This document shows positions 20,504 through 32,682 of a DNA stretch of 64,000 bases, piece after piece. Origin of the DNA: Zygnema cylindricum (Eukaryota; Streptophyta; Zygnematophyceae; Zygnematales; Zygnemataceae). The stretch spans positions 44,850 to 108,849 of the forward strand of contig JBBHKE010000533.1 of assembly GCA_037447655.1 (NCBI GenBank), written 5' to 3'. The notes beneath the pieces are model-generated. The model saw only the letters and a list, made by a program, of their open reading frames with translations. It searched no databases and was not told the origin of the DNA. The position numbers and the translations under genes are program-made. Every line of letters begins with the position of its first letter. Position 1 is the stretch's first letter.

Positions 20504-22197
20504 ATACCCAAAATTAATTCAAAGAACAAAACGAGAGGAGTTTTGGAGGTTCAATATTGGTCGAGGATGAAGATGCTTTTTGCTCTTTTTATTATTTTCT
20601 TTTCTTTTCTTTTCTTTCCAAACCGGTATGTGCAATTTGTCTAATGTGAATGTTTTTTTTTTTTTTTTTTTTTTGTTGTGGGTTGTCCTTGTATTTGTGT
20701 TTTTTTTTTTTTTGCTAAGTTATCTTTTCTTTTTTATTTTTTTATTTTATTATATTTTTTATTTTATTTTTTTTGTTTCCATATCATTTATTCATTGTCC
20801 CGTAAAGGGAATAATACTGCTCTATAAATCAAGATTATTGAAAATCCTTGTTTAATTATTTTATTTTATTTCTTATTTATATTTTATCTCATCATTGCCG
20901 TCGTCATCATGATCATGTGGGATATAAACAAAAAAAAGGGACTATATTGAAAACCCAAAAATCCAGAATTGATAACATTTTTTTTATTTTTTTTGGTAGA
21001 CAAAGGTCCTTCGTTTTTTTTTTTTAAATCAGAAGGTCGAGGGATCTGACTACTACTATCAAAAGTTTTTATATGAAAGACAACTACATCACGTCCATCT
21101 AATATAATCACAAAAACAAAAAAAATACATAACTAAAAAACATACACGATGGTCGGAGATGTACTAATAGCATATATACTCACGTCACGTCTTCAGTCGT
21201 CTTCATCGTCGGTGTTCTTGTAAGGAGCGAAAACAACAACTTGGTGATATAGTCTTTGTAAAGTCTTCGTAAAGACTTCGTAAAGTCTTCATAAAGTCTT
21301 CATAATCATTACAAGACTCATATTTCGTGACGCGCGACATTTAGAGAAAGCAATTGGTGGTCAGTACAGTCCCTACATGAACCTATGTCACGTCACGATT
21401 AACATTGCATATTGGCCAAAAAAAAAATGTATTTGAGAAAAAATATCTACATTTACAAAAAGAGAAAAACACGATGCATACCTTCACAATTTTACACTGT
21501 TTTCTTTGGAGATCTTTGAGACCTTAGAGAAAGACTTATCATTTTTTTTACTTAGTTGTACTTTACAATCTTTTGTAGAGGATTTTGAAGATCTCCCGTA
21601 CCTCTCCTCTCAAATTTGTATCGCCAAATATTGTTGTCATTCTTTGATTGGCCCAAACCTTGCCTATTGTCTTTATTTGACAAACCACACTAGTAAATGA
21701 TGGTTGTGGATTTTGTGACATAAGTCACATGGACCATTATTGCACATAAAGGATCTTCGTGATTGTGACATTTAGTATAGTACACTTCTTTTCATTGGTT
21801 TTGGGGTATGGTGTATTGTTTACAACTTTTAGTTTGTTTGTTTCTAGCGTGTGTTTTTTTTGGCATGCTTATAACTCGTAGAAATATCGGCCTCTAGCCT
21901 TTAATGGTTGTCATATGTCTCTCATTATGATTATTATTTTTATTTTTATCGTTATTTGTTTCTTGTATTTTGTCATGCTTTGTACTTACGTGGTTTAATC
22001 ACCTTTATTTTTGAAAAAAAAAACTTTTAATGCAGTATTTGCAACTTCTAGTATACTATTTACTTCACCAAGGACGATATTTTTTTAGGTGTAAAGTAGT
22101 TACAAAAAGACATCACGTGTCCATTTAAAGATTAATGTAGTTGCACGTTATTGAAAAGTAGCATAAAAAAAAGGTTTTGCCAAAGTACACCGTGTTT
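20504..22197. other. 3' flank of TAN1 and AT-rich intergenic DNA
   Basis: The first part is probably 3' UTR and downstream sequence, with long poly-T runs (20650-20720). From 20860 to 22197 no gene is recognised. A small array of 11-bp units GTAAAGTCTTC/GTAAAGACTTC lies at 21257-21305 and can form hairpins. Confidence 0.5.
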
Positions 22198-22396
22198 CGC
22201 TATTAGTGTTGATAATTTTTTTGCCACTTAAAACATTTTTTTCCGTAAACACTTCTTGGATCTGACGGTTGCAATTGAAAGGCAAGATTCTCACCTTCCG
22301 ATTGGCGATCTCCATCTGCTAATCGGATTAGTGTGCACGGAGAAAATATGTTTTAGGTGGCGAAAAAAATATCAACACTAATAGCGATAAACTGTG
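22198..22396 (+). mobile_element. 199-bp TA-flanked MITE
   Basis: Between TA dinucleotides (22196-22197, 22397-22398). Ends CACCGTGTTTCGCTATTAGT and CTAATAGCGATAAACTGTG are imperfect terminal inverted repeats. A TA target is characteristic of Tc1/mariner-type elements. No coding capacity. Same length as 39039-39237 and 54561-54759, but with a different interior. Confidence 0.75.
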
Positions 22397-22416
22397 TACC
22401 ACTTCACTATTCAAAA

Positions 22417-22722
22417 CATAGTTCAAAAGTAGGTGTTTCTATGGTAGGCCTTTGGTCGGCGCCTTTATCGTAAGTTGTGTTATGGGCTTTTCATGTGATC
22501 TTCTTAGATCGCTACTTTGATCAGCGACCGTCCGATCGTCCGAATCTGACGGTGTAAATAAATTTTTTTGGTCTGAATGTTTTAATTGGTCCAATTTTTG
22601 GTCCGAATGTTTTAATTGGTCCGAATAGGTCCGAATACAATATGGGTCTTAAGGTCATATTGTATGTTTTGCATACAATAGGCATATTGTATGGGCCTAC
22701 TTTCACCTACTTTTGAACTATG
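22417..22722 (+). mobile_element. 306-bp hAT-like MITE, TSD ATTCAAAA
   Basis: Terminal inverted repeat CATAGTTCAAAAGTAGG at both ends, flanked by perfect 8-bp duplications ATTCAAAA (22409-22416, 22723-22730). An 8-bp duplication is the hallmark of hAT elements. Related copies lie at 25765 and 48596. Confidence 0.9.
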
Positions 22723-23329
22723 ATTCAAAACTTTTGAAATTTTGTGAACATCGGGGTTTCTGTCATGTTATAAAATATGCGCAATGATGACGCGCCACGT
22801 ATCCTCAAATCACCGCTTTGTCTTAAGAAATCACCTAAATATAAGAATATTCAATGAACCACGCCACGTCATGACAAGACATGTCGTTTTCTATACGAAT
22901 GGCGTCAATAAAAAGAACGCCATTTTTTTTAAATGAATGCAAAAAGGATAACACACGTTATCGTCGTAAACAACATTTTTAATTACGAATACTCGCCACA
23001 AATCAGAACACGCCACGATTCCTAACGAATTGAAATCATCACAAATCAAAATTTATTAAGGTCAGCGTTTGACGAGCGGGGTCATGAAGGAGACTGCCGT
23101 ACACACACATGACGTCATATAAAAAAAACCTAAAAAACCCTAAAAAAATCCTAAAACCCTCAAAAAACCCTAAATCCGTATACCAACGACGACGCGTCAC
23201 ATCACACCCCCTCATTCGCATTCCCGATTTGTACTTGCGTTACCGATATTGGATTTATTGTTCCGGTATGTCTGTAGGGGAATTATCACGATGAGCAGTT
23301 GCAATTTTTGGATAACTGCAACTACAGGA
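22723..23329. other. Intergenic DNA with telomere-like CCCTAAA cluster
   Basis: No gene is seen. At 23127-23174 lie five imperfect CCTAAAA/CCCTAAA units in one orientation, resembling the plant telomere repeat or telobox promoter motifs. Confidence 0.5.
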
Positions 23330-23657
23330 GCAGTTTTCGATATGTCTCGATGAATAACCGATAGTTATCGGGCCGATAACTACGTATTGTGGTACGGAAT
23401 GGATTTTGCAAAATTTTCCAAAAGCCCCCCACCCACACACTCACACACCCCCCACCCCCCCGCTTGTCGCGATATCTCTGTACTCATTTCGTACTTTACT
23501 TCCGTACTTTTTGTACGGACCACACCTCCCGACTGATAATTATTGGCGACAACATTTGCTGGTTACGGAGCGATATAGGACCCCACACCGTTCTACAACC
23601 GATAATTATCATTATTAGTTTTACCGCGATAACCTTTTTTCACGACACGCAACATTA
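23330..23657 (+). mobile_element. hAT-like MITE remnant
   Basis: The right end GTTATCGCGG-type region and GACACGCAACATTA resembles the TAGTGTTGTG family terminus. The interior (GTACTCATTTCGTACTTTAC and the CCCCACACCGTT block) is found inverted at 52816-53040. It contains a C-rich tract (23427-23461). Confidence 0.6.
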
Positions 23658-23849
23658 GCTATTGGTGTTAAAGTCATTTTTCCAAAATAATACATATTTT
23701 CTCCTTGCAAAGTCGTTAGATGGTTAATCCGACGGTTAATGCAAGATTGTCACTTTCCAATTTGCAATCTCCTCTCAAAAATCGGACATGTGTGTGCGGA
23801 AAAAATATATTCTTAAGTGGAGAAAAAAACATTAGTAGCGATACACGTT
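23655..23849 (+). mobile_element. Decayed copy of the 22198-22396 MITE
   Basis: It parallels 22198-22396 block by block: CTATTGGTGTTAAAG, the GACGGTTAATGCAAGATTGTC region, TCGGA..TGTGTGCGGAAAAA and GTAGCGATACACGTTGTA. The left terminus is eroded where it abuts the hAT remnant. Confidence 0.65.
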
Positions 23850-23851
23850 GT

Positions 23852-24267
23852 AGTCATGTATGGTAGTCTCTTACCGATAACTGACATATACCTATTTTGA
23901 CCTACTGGTAATCAATATAATGCTCGATATATCAGTAAGGAAAATTTACCGATACATCGAAACGAAATAACAATAAATCGCTATGAATTAACGATATATA
24001 GCGATCCGATAATTATCACAATATTTCCTTACTTTATTTACATCCTAAAGTTACGTCCTCTAAAACGGAATAGATTGTGAACAAAATTTCAACCCCCCCC
24101 CCCCACAAATTGTGGACACCCGTCCCCCGTCCAACCGATATATCAGTATAACTTTTTGTTGGTCCAAAAGCGATATATGGCCTCCCCTAACCATTCAATA
24201 ACCCATGGTATTGATATCAAATTTGTCGTGATAGAAAGTTACCCAATACACAATGTTAGTAATCGCG
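23852..24267. mobile_element. hAT-like MITE remnant
   Basis: Ends TAGTCATGTATGGTAG and TTACCCAATACACAATGTTA are diverged TAGTGTTGTGTATCGG termini. The interior is full of GATATATC/CCGATA words and has a poly-C run near 24092. It shares blocks with 2379-2762. Confidence 0.6.
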
Positions 24268-25764
24268 AGTAATCACGAAAGTTTACAACCATGTTGGTAA
24301 CATTAATTACAACAAAGATCCCACAACATTGCCTCGTTCGACAAAAATGTTCCCAGCTCAAACAAAACCCTAAAACCATCAAAAGTATAAATTAACCAAT
24401 AATAAACCATCGCCAACCACGAAGGTAACATTTAAATCGCTCATTGAGAGCTTACCTAGGGTGTTTGACTTTTATGGAACCTATCACCGATTCACGCTTT
24501 ATGATGGACAACAAAATAATTATGCTCATGTGTTCTCTAAGTTGACGAGGGTTGATCATCAAGAAGCGCTATTGTGTGTTCGTTCCATTTTACCAATTAT
24601 TGACAAAAATCATGTTCCTTTGCTCCCTTCCCCTCACCATCGGAAGTCGATCACAAGTGCAACATTACGTGTTTGACAAGGTAGTTGTCATTGATGTTAA
24701 TGACCTTCGTGAGGCGCACGCTTCGGTTAAAGAACGTGGTTGACGTCTTTCTTTTCTATTGCAAATGGATAAAAGTTAGCATGCCCTTACACCTATTATT
24801 GCCCTACACTGCTTGTCTTCCCCTTTTTTTTCTCAAGTTTTTTTTTGTAAATTTCTCACGCCTCTATTTTTCGCACCAAAAAAATGGTATAAGGAAATGG
24901 ATCTTAAGTTGTTATTAAGGCAAAAACATTTGGCCTGGTGTAACAATGGATAAAACAATGAATAAAACGATGAATATAACTATGAGTAAATGAAAAAAAA
25001 AACATCTAGTAATTCGATGAATAAAACAGTGAATGAATAAGTGACTAATAATTTTATATGAGAATGAAAAAATGCAGACCACACGTTAACATATCTCTAC
25101 CATTCAATGTGCCCAAATTCCATCCTATATTTGACAAATTACGGTGGCGAACGATGCTTATGGACTTCGAGATTGACTGTTGTGTCACTTGGTGAGTATA
25201 GATGATATTCGTAGTGCGGACCTTTAATTTGGTGTAGACTTAGGCTTTGGAGTGAGGCCCCAATTATTTATCTTTTTTCCTAGGATGTCGAGCAGTGTCT
25301 AGTGCCACTACTGTTTTGTGTTTTATTTTATATCTTCTTTTTAGATTTTTAGTTTTCTTTGCTTTTGTTATGCTTGAGTTTAGTAGGGATTTTCATCTCT
25401 AACCTTTAATAGTAGGCAACATGGATTTTCATCTCTAACCTTTTAAGGGTCGTCAACAGTTTTACATTTCAACTATGCTAGCTTTTTATTTACGGCGTTC
25501 TCTAAAATAAAATCTACATTAACAGCCACTTTAAATCTACATTAACCACTTTCAATTTAACATTATTTCATGGAAGTTTACTGTGTATGCCGCAAATCAG
25601 TTCGACTGATAAATAACGCATTTCTTTGATTGTTGTCGGCGTTTCGATTATAACTGTACTTTTTTTCCACTTCTTTTTTGACCTGCCCCTTTTTTTTCCC
25701 GTTGTTCTCACTTTCAGGAAATTGACAAAGCTAGAAAGGTCAGCTTGCTTTTGTTCGAACTTTC
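24268..25764. other. Unassigned AT-rich stretch
   Basis: A frame at 24461-24676 (opening without ATG) has mixed composition (LYDGQQNNYAHVF, VDHQEALLCVRSILP) and might be a decayed coding fragment, but I recognise no family. The rest holds no supported feature. Confidence 0.3.
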
Positions 25765-26053
25765 CATAGTTAAAAAGTAGGCGTTTTTATGGTAGGCCTT
25801 TGGTCGGCGCCTTTATCGTAAGTTGTGTTATGGGCTTTTCATGCGATCTTCTTAGATCGCTACTTTGATCAGAGACCGTCCGATCTTACGAATCTGACGG
25901 TGTAAATAAATTTATTTGGTCCGAATGTTTTAATGGTCTAATTTTTGGTCCGAATGTTTTAATTGGTCCGGATAGGTCCGAATACAATATGGGTTAAGGT
26001 CATATTGTATGTTTTGCATACAATAGGTATATTGTATGGGCCTACTTTCACCT
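25765..26053 (+). mobile_element. hAT-like MITE of the 306-bp family, right end lost
   Basis: Starts CATAGTTAAAAAGTAGGCG and follows 22417-22722 closely to the CCTACTTTCACCT block. The final terminal repeat is missing or mutated, so no TSD can be assigned. Confidence 0.8.
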
Positions 26054-27300
26054 GCATCTGTACTTTTTTGTATTATGTTTAAACGCGTGAATTTAACGAC
26101 CTTCACGACCCAACGGGCCAAAGGTTTGTTCAGATAACACCTTCCCCAGAGGATGACATTGGAGACAACAATCTAGGCCACTCCTCTGAGCTATAAGCCG
26201 ACACTCTAGGATTCGCTAGGATTACAAATTTGGATTCTGTCCTGATCATGATCGATCGTGCACTATGAGTGTACGGCACATAAGACGCCAAATGTTTGTC
26301 AACGGCAGAGATGGAGTCAATTTGAATGTACATCTATAATTAACGGCTACGACTATTTTGCAAATCGGGAAATTTGAATTTTTGAACTTTGAGGCTAGCC
26401 CTGCAGCCTACGATTGTGCCACGCGTGACCTAGGGATCTAACAATACGAGCGCATTGTTTCCTACAAAGGTCAAAGAAAACAACTGTCGGACAGAGGTAC
26501 TGTAGGGATCCAGAGAGGAGATTTCGCGCCCCCAGCCTCCCACGTGTGGAGGGACACGAAAGCAGGAAGCTAAAGAAGATCATAAAAAGTACCGCAAAAA
26601 GCTTGGACAAACTCCGGCCTGAATATTCTAACGTTTTGTCGTATTTCGCAAACTGTATCCAATCTTACACATGTATCAGCGCTGACATCTCATCGTCTGT
26701 ACGGTTTTTGTACATATATAAAAACCTTTGGCCAGAGGTCTCAGTTACAAGTGGCAATCTGAACTTTTACGCAAATGTCCAAAGAAGCTACAATGCTTTT
26801 GAAACTCGTTCGTACGACCGTACGTCTCAGTATTTTATTTTGTATTTTATGCAAATATATGTAAATTTGAAGTACATTTAGCAACGGCATTACATGTATG
26901 AATGATGTGGACACAAACTGTCCACTCAACTACAGTAGCCCCTTTTAAACTGAGCTTGTACGTTCTATCACATGTGAAATGGTGAGCGCGTCGATGACCT
27001 CACAAGTTTGTGGTGCCGGACCAACTGTTACGCACTAAAGCATGGAATCCGGGCTGGCTCAGAAAATACACAAATAAATCCAACGGACGGGGCAGTAGTG
27101 AAATTGACATAGTGTTGAAGGCTACGCCCGTCAGCTATGATGTCACCTGACGCCAAGTTCACTGTGGTTGGACATGACACACATGCTTACGTCAAGAGAC
27201 AGAGTGCGGTGTTCCGATATATTATACGCGTACTAAATAATATCTGTCAGCTAATATTCGATTAACTTTAGTACAGTACAGTACTTTACTCTTCATGCAT
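26054..27300. other. Unassigned unique sequence
   Basis: Higher sequence complexity than its surroundings. An open frame at 26546-26881 (111 codons, opening MEGHESRKLKK) and one on the minus strand at 26395-26610 have no recognised domain. I cannot support a gene. Confidence 0.3.
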
Positions 27301-28128
27301 ATCATACCGCACGTTAAAACGATCTGCTGAATTTAGCGTTGAACGGATACAGTGTCGTGCAGGAGACTCTCCAAAAGAAACTTTCTACCATCCAGTGGAC
27401 GCAAAGTATTCTTTTCAAATAAATAACGAATCAAACTTAGGACCTCAGCAGAGAAACTGGAGCCGCGTGACAGTTGTAACACACGCTGGTTTCCTTTTTC
27501 CTGAAATCTGTACGGCTCTTGTTTAGCAAGCAAGACGGAGGAACAAGTTGGCATACGGCATGGCTGGCTGTCTCTCTGACAGTATCCCTGCCAGCTAGCA
27601 ATTCTGTACGGCGGGCCATGGCCTCACCTATGGTCTCGTACCTTGCCTCTGCTGGCCCATGGCCCTCCTCTCTCTCTTCGTCCAAGCTTGCTGGACGAGC
27701 CTCTGCAGAAGGCTCTGTAGGGGAAAAAAAGAAAAAACCTCTGTCCCTACTGCTGCTGCTGGAACGGAGTGACTTCGACAGTTTGAAGGATACTTGGCGT
27801 CACTACTATTAATATCTGCGGGAATTCATATGTAGTTACACGTATTACATTCTGGTAGAAGTGAACACTTGCTTTTGCTGCTGCAGCTGAATCTGAAACT
27901 GATTCTGTAGGAAAAGCTGCTTTCTCTGCTAGAAAGATATTATCAATCGAAGTGTAACTGTCGCTACAGAGCTGTACTGTAGCTAAGAATTTGTTTGAAT
28001 TTTAATGGTACATCAGGAGCCGGTTTTGTCTATTCCAGCTTCTCCTGTCGCTGTATCTGATTTAATCTTCTTGTGACTGGAGCTTGAAACGTGAATTTTT
28101 ACTTTATTGAGAATTTGAATATCTTAAG
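27301..28128 (+). other. Possible leader exon region of the fasciclin gene
   Basis: A strong donor AAG/GTAAGC lies at 28128/28129. Downstream candidate acceptors (TTTTTCCTACAG at about 28259 and CATGCGCAG at about 29379) precede the fasciclin ATG, with T-rich sequence between. This would fit a 5' leader intron. A frame at 27519-27812 (97 codons, Ser/Leu-rich) shows no domain and may simply be leader sequence. Confidence 0.3.
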
Positions 28129-28526
28129 GTAAGCCCGCTTTGTTAGTATTTCATTAAAAGACTGATCTGCTGCTACATTGCTTTTCTGAATCTAAAAAAA
28201 CAATGTATATATTACAGTCTATTATATTTTCTTCATCTTTTCTTTTATTTTTCCTACAGAATTGTAAAGGCTTCATGTGGACCATGAAACACTGACATTT
28301 GGTGCCGATGCTGACCTTTTTCGAGCTGAGCTGCTTCTGTTTTTATCTAATGAAGCTCGCTACAATGCTGAATTATCACTCGGTATTTGTCCGAATTGCT
28401 GTTATCATTATTATTCTGTCACTGCTGTTAATGATGCTGAGGCAGTTGCTAGTTACAGAAATGCAGCTGTTGCTTGAATATAACTGAACCCTCATCTGAA
28501 TTTCCATGTGATGTGCACTGCCCATC

Positions 28527-28725
28527 GCCATCTATTAGTGTTAATGCGAAATTAAAAAACATAATACGAAGTTAGCGCAAGAAGACTTGGCAGATTGTAG
28601 TCTACTCCCTTTTTTGTGTTGTTAACACTATTTTATGACTTTCGACCATAAATAGGCTCGCCTGAATTAGTGTTATTAACTCTAATAACGAGGGGAAGTG
28701 TAGTTAGAGGAGCTGGTGTTTTGAT
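28527..28725. mobile_element. Remnant of a TA-flanked MITE
   Basis: CTATTAGTGTTAATG on the left and GTTATTAACTCTAATAACGA..GTGTAG on the right resemble the TA-flanked MITE ends seen at 34352 and 53948. The left CACCG end is eroded. Confidence 0.4.
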
Positions 28726-29473
28726 ATTCAAAGTCTGAGACTTGGTGCAAGACATCACATTATGTCTTTGTGATTTTGAGCTTGCATTTTTTTTTTTTTT
28801 GTATACAGATGGATATTTTTCTCGCTCATTTTTCTGTTTCACAACAAGGAAGTGTCTAATGACTCTGTAGGGAACTGCGTGTAATTGTTTTGTATTATGC
28901 TTTGGTTAAGTGTTTAAATTTATTTTTTTCTTAATGATCTGTATGTTGAGTAAGTTTAAGATGCAGTGGTTTCTGTGTTCGCTTTTGGTGTTTATTTGAA
29001 GGAAATTATTTTCGAAATTCGTAATTTTTTTCTTTCTTTGGTAGGTAAATTGAAACAAATTTTCCTCATAATCAAATTAAGTCATAGTAGTTGTGTTTAT
29101 TGGTGTTGCTAATTAATTCTCAGTCATTTTCAGGAGTTTGTTAATGAAAAATCTGTCTAGTTTTGAACATTTTTGCACCAGCTCTGGCTGTACACGTCCA
29201 CATGTTTCTTTTGCTTCCCTTTTATTTTGTTTTGTTGTTTCATCCACTGTATGATAAGTCCATGCTCCTAGAATTTTCAGCTTTTTTATTTTTTCTTTTG
29301 TTTGGAAAGATATTTTTAAATTGTTTTTTAAATTTTTCCATTTTGTTTAACTGTCAGTATTTTGAATGCCATGCGCAGGAACTCTTCCAATTTAGTCAAA
29401 ACTCTTTCAAGATCATTGAAGGTGAATTTTGAAAAAAGAGAAACGGTTTACTCCACCTTTTTTAAGGGACAAA

Positions 29474-30596
29474 ATGTCGCTGTCCTCCTGTAAGATGGGC
29501 TGGAGGTGTTCCCTTATGATACCATTTTTTGTGTGGATGACTTTAATTGACTTTACTTGGGGAGCTCGACCAGTGGTAGACAGATCTGCCGTCCCCAAAG
29601 CTCCTACATGGAATGCGCTAAGAGAAAAGGACGCCTTTATGAAGGCCTTAAATGTATCTGGAAAATTTAAAGAGATGGTGTTCCTTTTACAGAGTAAGTA
29701 TTAGGATGTACAACCTTTTGTCTTTCAGATAGTAACTTACCTCTCTCTCTCTCTCCCCCCCTCTCTCCCCCCTCTCTCTCTCTCCTCCCTCTCTCTCTCC
29801 CTCCCTCTTTCTTTTTCTTATTTTTGCGTCTGATAATCTTTGATGTCGTCAGACACTTCTGTCACTTTTCACATGTTACTTAATTGTTATTGGTAACTTC
29901 AAATCCTTCTTCGGAAACATTTTAATTGTTTAATTATTTTTTTCCAACTAATTCAACGACACTATTAGAACTTGATTATTTCTTTAATTCAAAGGTGTTT
30001 CTATTATTGATAGGATTTTTTATTGTTTGATTCAGTACTGAAACCTATACACGTTGATTTTTTTATTTTCCGAAATCTTGTTGAGTTTCAGTATGCTAAA
30101 ATAGAAGCCTGGTTCTCTTACTTTGACCTGTTTTATTATGAAAAAAAAAAACTGAAAATAATCTGCTGTATTTCTTTCTGCAGGGACTTCGCCTGGAAAG
30201 CTCAGTGGAGCTGCTACTATTCAATCATTTTTGGCGGCAGCTAGTATAACCATTTTTATCCCTACAGACACGGCATTTAACCTTCTGGGCGCTGCTACAA
30301 AAACTAAATTAAAAACCGGCGATTTTACGTATTTACAAGCGGTTTTGCAATTTCAAGTGGTAGGCCTCAGATTGACTGGTACCCAACTTGCCGCATTAAA
30401 GAGAGGGTCAACATTGTCTACTAAATATAAGAGTCAATTAGTACAGAAATTAGAATCAGCAACGTCACCCATAATTATAAATCCAATCGGGAAATCTGTT
30501 CAATCTGCAGTAGTGCTTAGAGACTTTTATTTACCAGCGAGTGGGTCAATGGCAGTACAAGGAATGGGTACTTTTCTTTTGCCTACCTATCCTTGA
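29474..30596 (+). CDS. Secreted single-domain fasciclin (FAS1) protein, two exons
   Basis: Exons 29474-29693 and 30184-30596 join as CAGA/GTAAGT..TTTCTGCAG/GG to give 210 codons and TGA. The N terminus is a signal peptide: a short polar start, then a hydrophobic core near residues 12-28 (SLMIPFFVWMTLIDFTW), with likely cleavage around GARP. The FAS1 domain follows: a helical start (FMKALNVSGKF), the H1 motif TIFIPTDTAF, then VLQFQVVGLRLTGTQL, and a final GTFLLP matching the usual V-x-x-x-LLP end. FAS1 proteins act in cell-wall adhesion in plants. The usual [YF]H pair reads FQ here. There is one FAS1 domain and no visible GPI tail or Pro-rich glycosylation region. The ATG is the first in frame; an upstream extension would need TTG. 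Confidence 0.85.
29741..29815 (+). repeat. CT-rich microsatellite in the fasciclin intron
   Basis: Pyrimidine tract of CT, CCCC and CTCC units inside the 490-bp intron (29694-30183). Confidence 0.95.
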
Positions 30597-31514
30597 TGTT
30601 TTATCCTTATGTTTTGAGCGAAGTGGGTTGATATACCAGAAAGAATTACAAAAATATAATCAGGTTCCACTTTCACTCTCAGTTTAAATGTGAGTTTGTC
30701 TTCAACTTAGTCTTCTCAAGTTCTCTCTTTTTCTTTGGAATTCAACTCAAAAAAGGAGTTGGTTTTATTTGTCGGTTGGTTTAAGTACAAAGATAGAGGA
30801 GAACTTGTCAAGAAATTAAAGAAAATAAAACAGACTAGAGAAATAAAGTTGGTGAAGATTGTCAAGTAGTATAGGTAGGCATCCTGAAAAAGACAAAAGA
30901 AAAGGTTAGGAAGATAATGTCCTTTAGTCGAAAGAAAATCTGGAGGCAATCTGGCAATCCGGTCTTTTTGTATCATTTTTTCTGCACTTTAATGCAGTTT
31001 CTGCGGTTCCTTTTATGGCTCTAATATTCTCAACTGTTTTAATGTAAAAAAGGAAATGGGATTACTTCTGTGATTGTTTTTTTTTTCTGCATTTTCCCAC
31101 TCAAAATGTTGCTCGCCTAAAAACTCGCCTAAAAGATAAACATACTATATTTTATCTATGTATTGAAAATTGCGTTTTGAAACTGACAGGAATTGTGAAA
31201 ATGACAGACCAATATGAGCCCATACACTTATTACTCACTTATTTGTTAATTAGTGTGGATTATTCGATTATGAAAAGGGCTGGTGATTGTAATGTGGGAG
31301 ATTCCATCAAAATCCAAACAGTATAATGCACAACAAATCGTGTTGTTATTATTTAAATGTAGAAATGAGATGGAAGTAACTTTGTAGAGCTCTACAATAT
31401 AATTGTAGATTTCCTTTTTGTTTTCTTTTTTTTAAGCTGGAGTGGAAATAGGACGAATCCACAAACAAAATGAGTTGCTATATAGCACTGTGATCTGTGT
31501 TTTTAATTATATAA
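30597..31514 (+). other. 3' UTR and downstream flank of the fasciclin gene
   Basis: Several AATAAA-like words (for example near 30825 and 30842) could serve polyadenylation. No further gene is seen. The minus-strand frame at 30716-30976 has no recognisable domain. Confidence 0.4.
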
Positions 31515-32249
31515 GGGTGAAGTTCCATAAAGCAAAAAGTGGCTTTTTTTACAGAAATCCGTGTCTCTCCGTACCAAATCATACCGCCTATTTTGTTTTT
31601 ATACGAAAAACAACATTATAGGGAATCTTGCCGATACTCTCCGAAGGTCTTGGAGGTAATAATGGCCGTCGGATGTTTATGTGTGAGGAGTTCACTTCAA
31701 TTTTCTCTGTTACACTCAACCCACTTGGCTTATACAGAAAAAAAATATTGTGACACGGTGGACAGTTAAGCTAAGTGTCATGATGGAAAACCAACGAAAA
31801 ATCTTAAGATTTGCACATGACACGCGGTTTCCAAAATACAACTGAAAATAAAAACGAAATTTCGTAACATTCCCTCGGCACGCTATTTTCGGTAACTTTT
31901 GTTCGTCACACTATTTCTCTCAACGGGCTTTCGTTATGTTCGAAAACTGAAACCCTAAAAAATGAGCTGGCGTACAGACTGGCGTCTGCAAAATGTTATA
32001 AAAGTTTTGTCGTGTGATTACTTCGTACGCAGGTACATGGTACGCAAGTCAAGATTTGAAGGTAAGTTTGTCGGTGCTAAAAATATGAAAGATATTCAAT
32101 ATCGGATCGTAGCTTGCGTGGTGCCAGTCAATTTAGAACACGTGGCTTACAGACTCTACGTGATGGAATTTGACTCAATCGACCCGGTCTGTAGAGTTTG
32201 CCGTACAATTACACGTACAATTACAGAAACATATGATGGAACTTCACCC
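31515..32249 (-). mobile_element. PIF/Harbinger-like MITE, family B, TSD TAA
   Basis: 735 bp with ends GGGTGAAGTTCCAT and ATGGAACTTCACCC, flanked by TAA (31512-31514, 32250-32252). The orientation is inverted relative to 56401-57138, with which it shares the CAAAATAGGMGGTAY block and terminal sequence. No coding capacity is evident. Confidence 0.85.
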
Positions 32250-32682
32250 TAAGAAGGAAATCTTCGTGCTTTGGTATAGTAAAGATCTACAATTACAACG
32301 AAGTGGTAGAGATATAATTTTGTCCGGTGCTGGCGAGCCAGATTTTGACTCGTCAGAATAAACTTTTGACACGTCAGAAAATATTGAACCTGCTGCTATT
32401 ACCGCAGTAAACAAAGCCGCACCACTGCAATAAAAACAAGTATTCAAAAACATCCTCCAACAGATCTTTTAAAGCCTATTTGCATCATTTCACACACGAC
32501 AACACTGTATCTGTTATTACACGTTATTTAACTTTTAATGCCTATTAACGTGTTCTTAAAATTATTCAAATGTAAAAATCAAATCACAAAAACGTTGACA
32601 TGGAAAGCTATGAAGATGTTCACTATAGCAACATTAATAATAGTGTTGAAAGACACCATCATTACTTATCATTTGTATTTTA
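32250..32682. other. Unassigned stretch
   Basis: No gene, repeat family or regulatory signal could be supported here. Confidence 0.5.

Noticed and set aside
29429-29473. N-terminal extension of the fasciclin protein
   Set aside because: It would need a TTG start; the first ATG (29474) opens directly into a good signal peptide.
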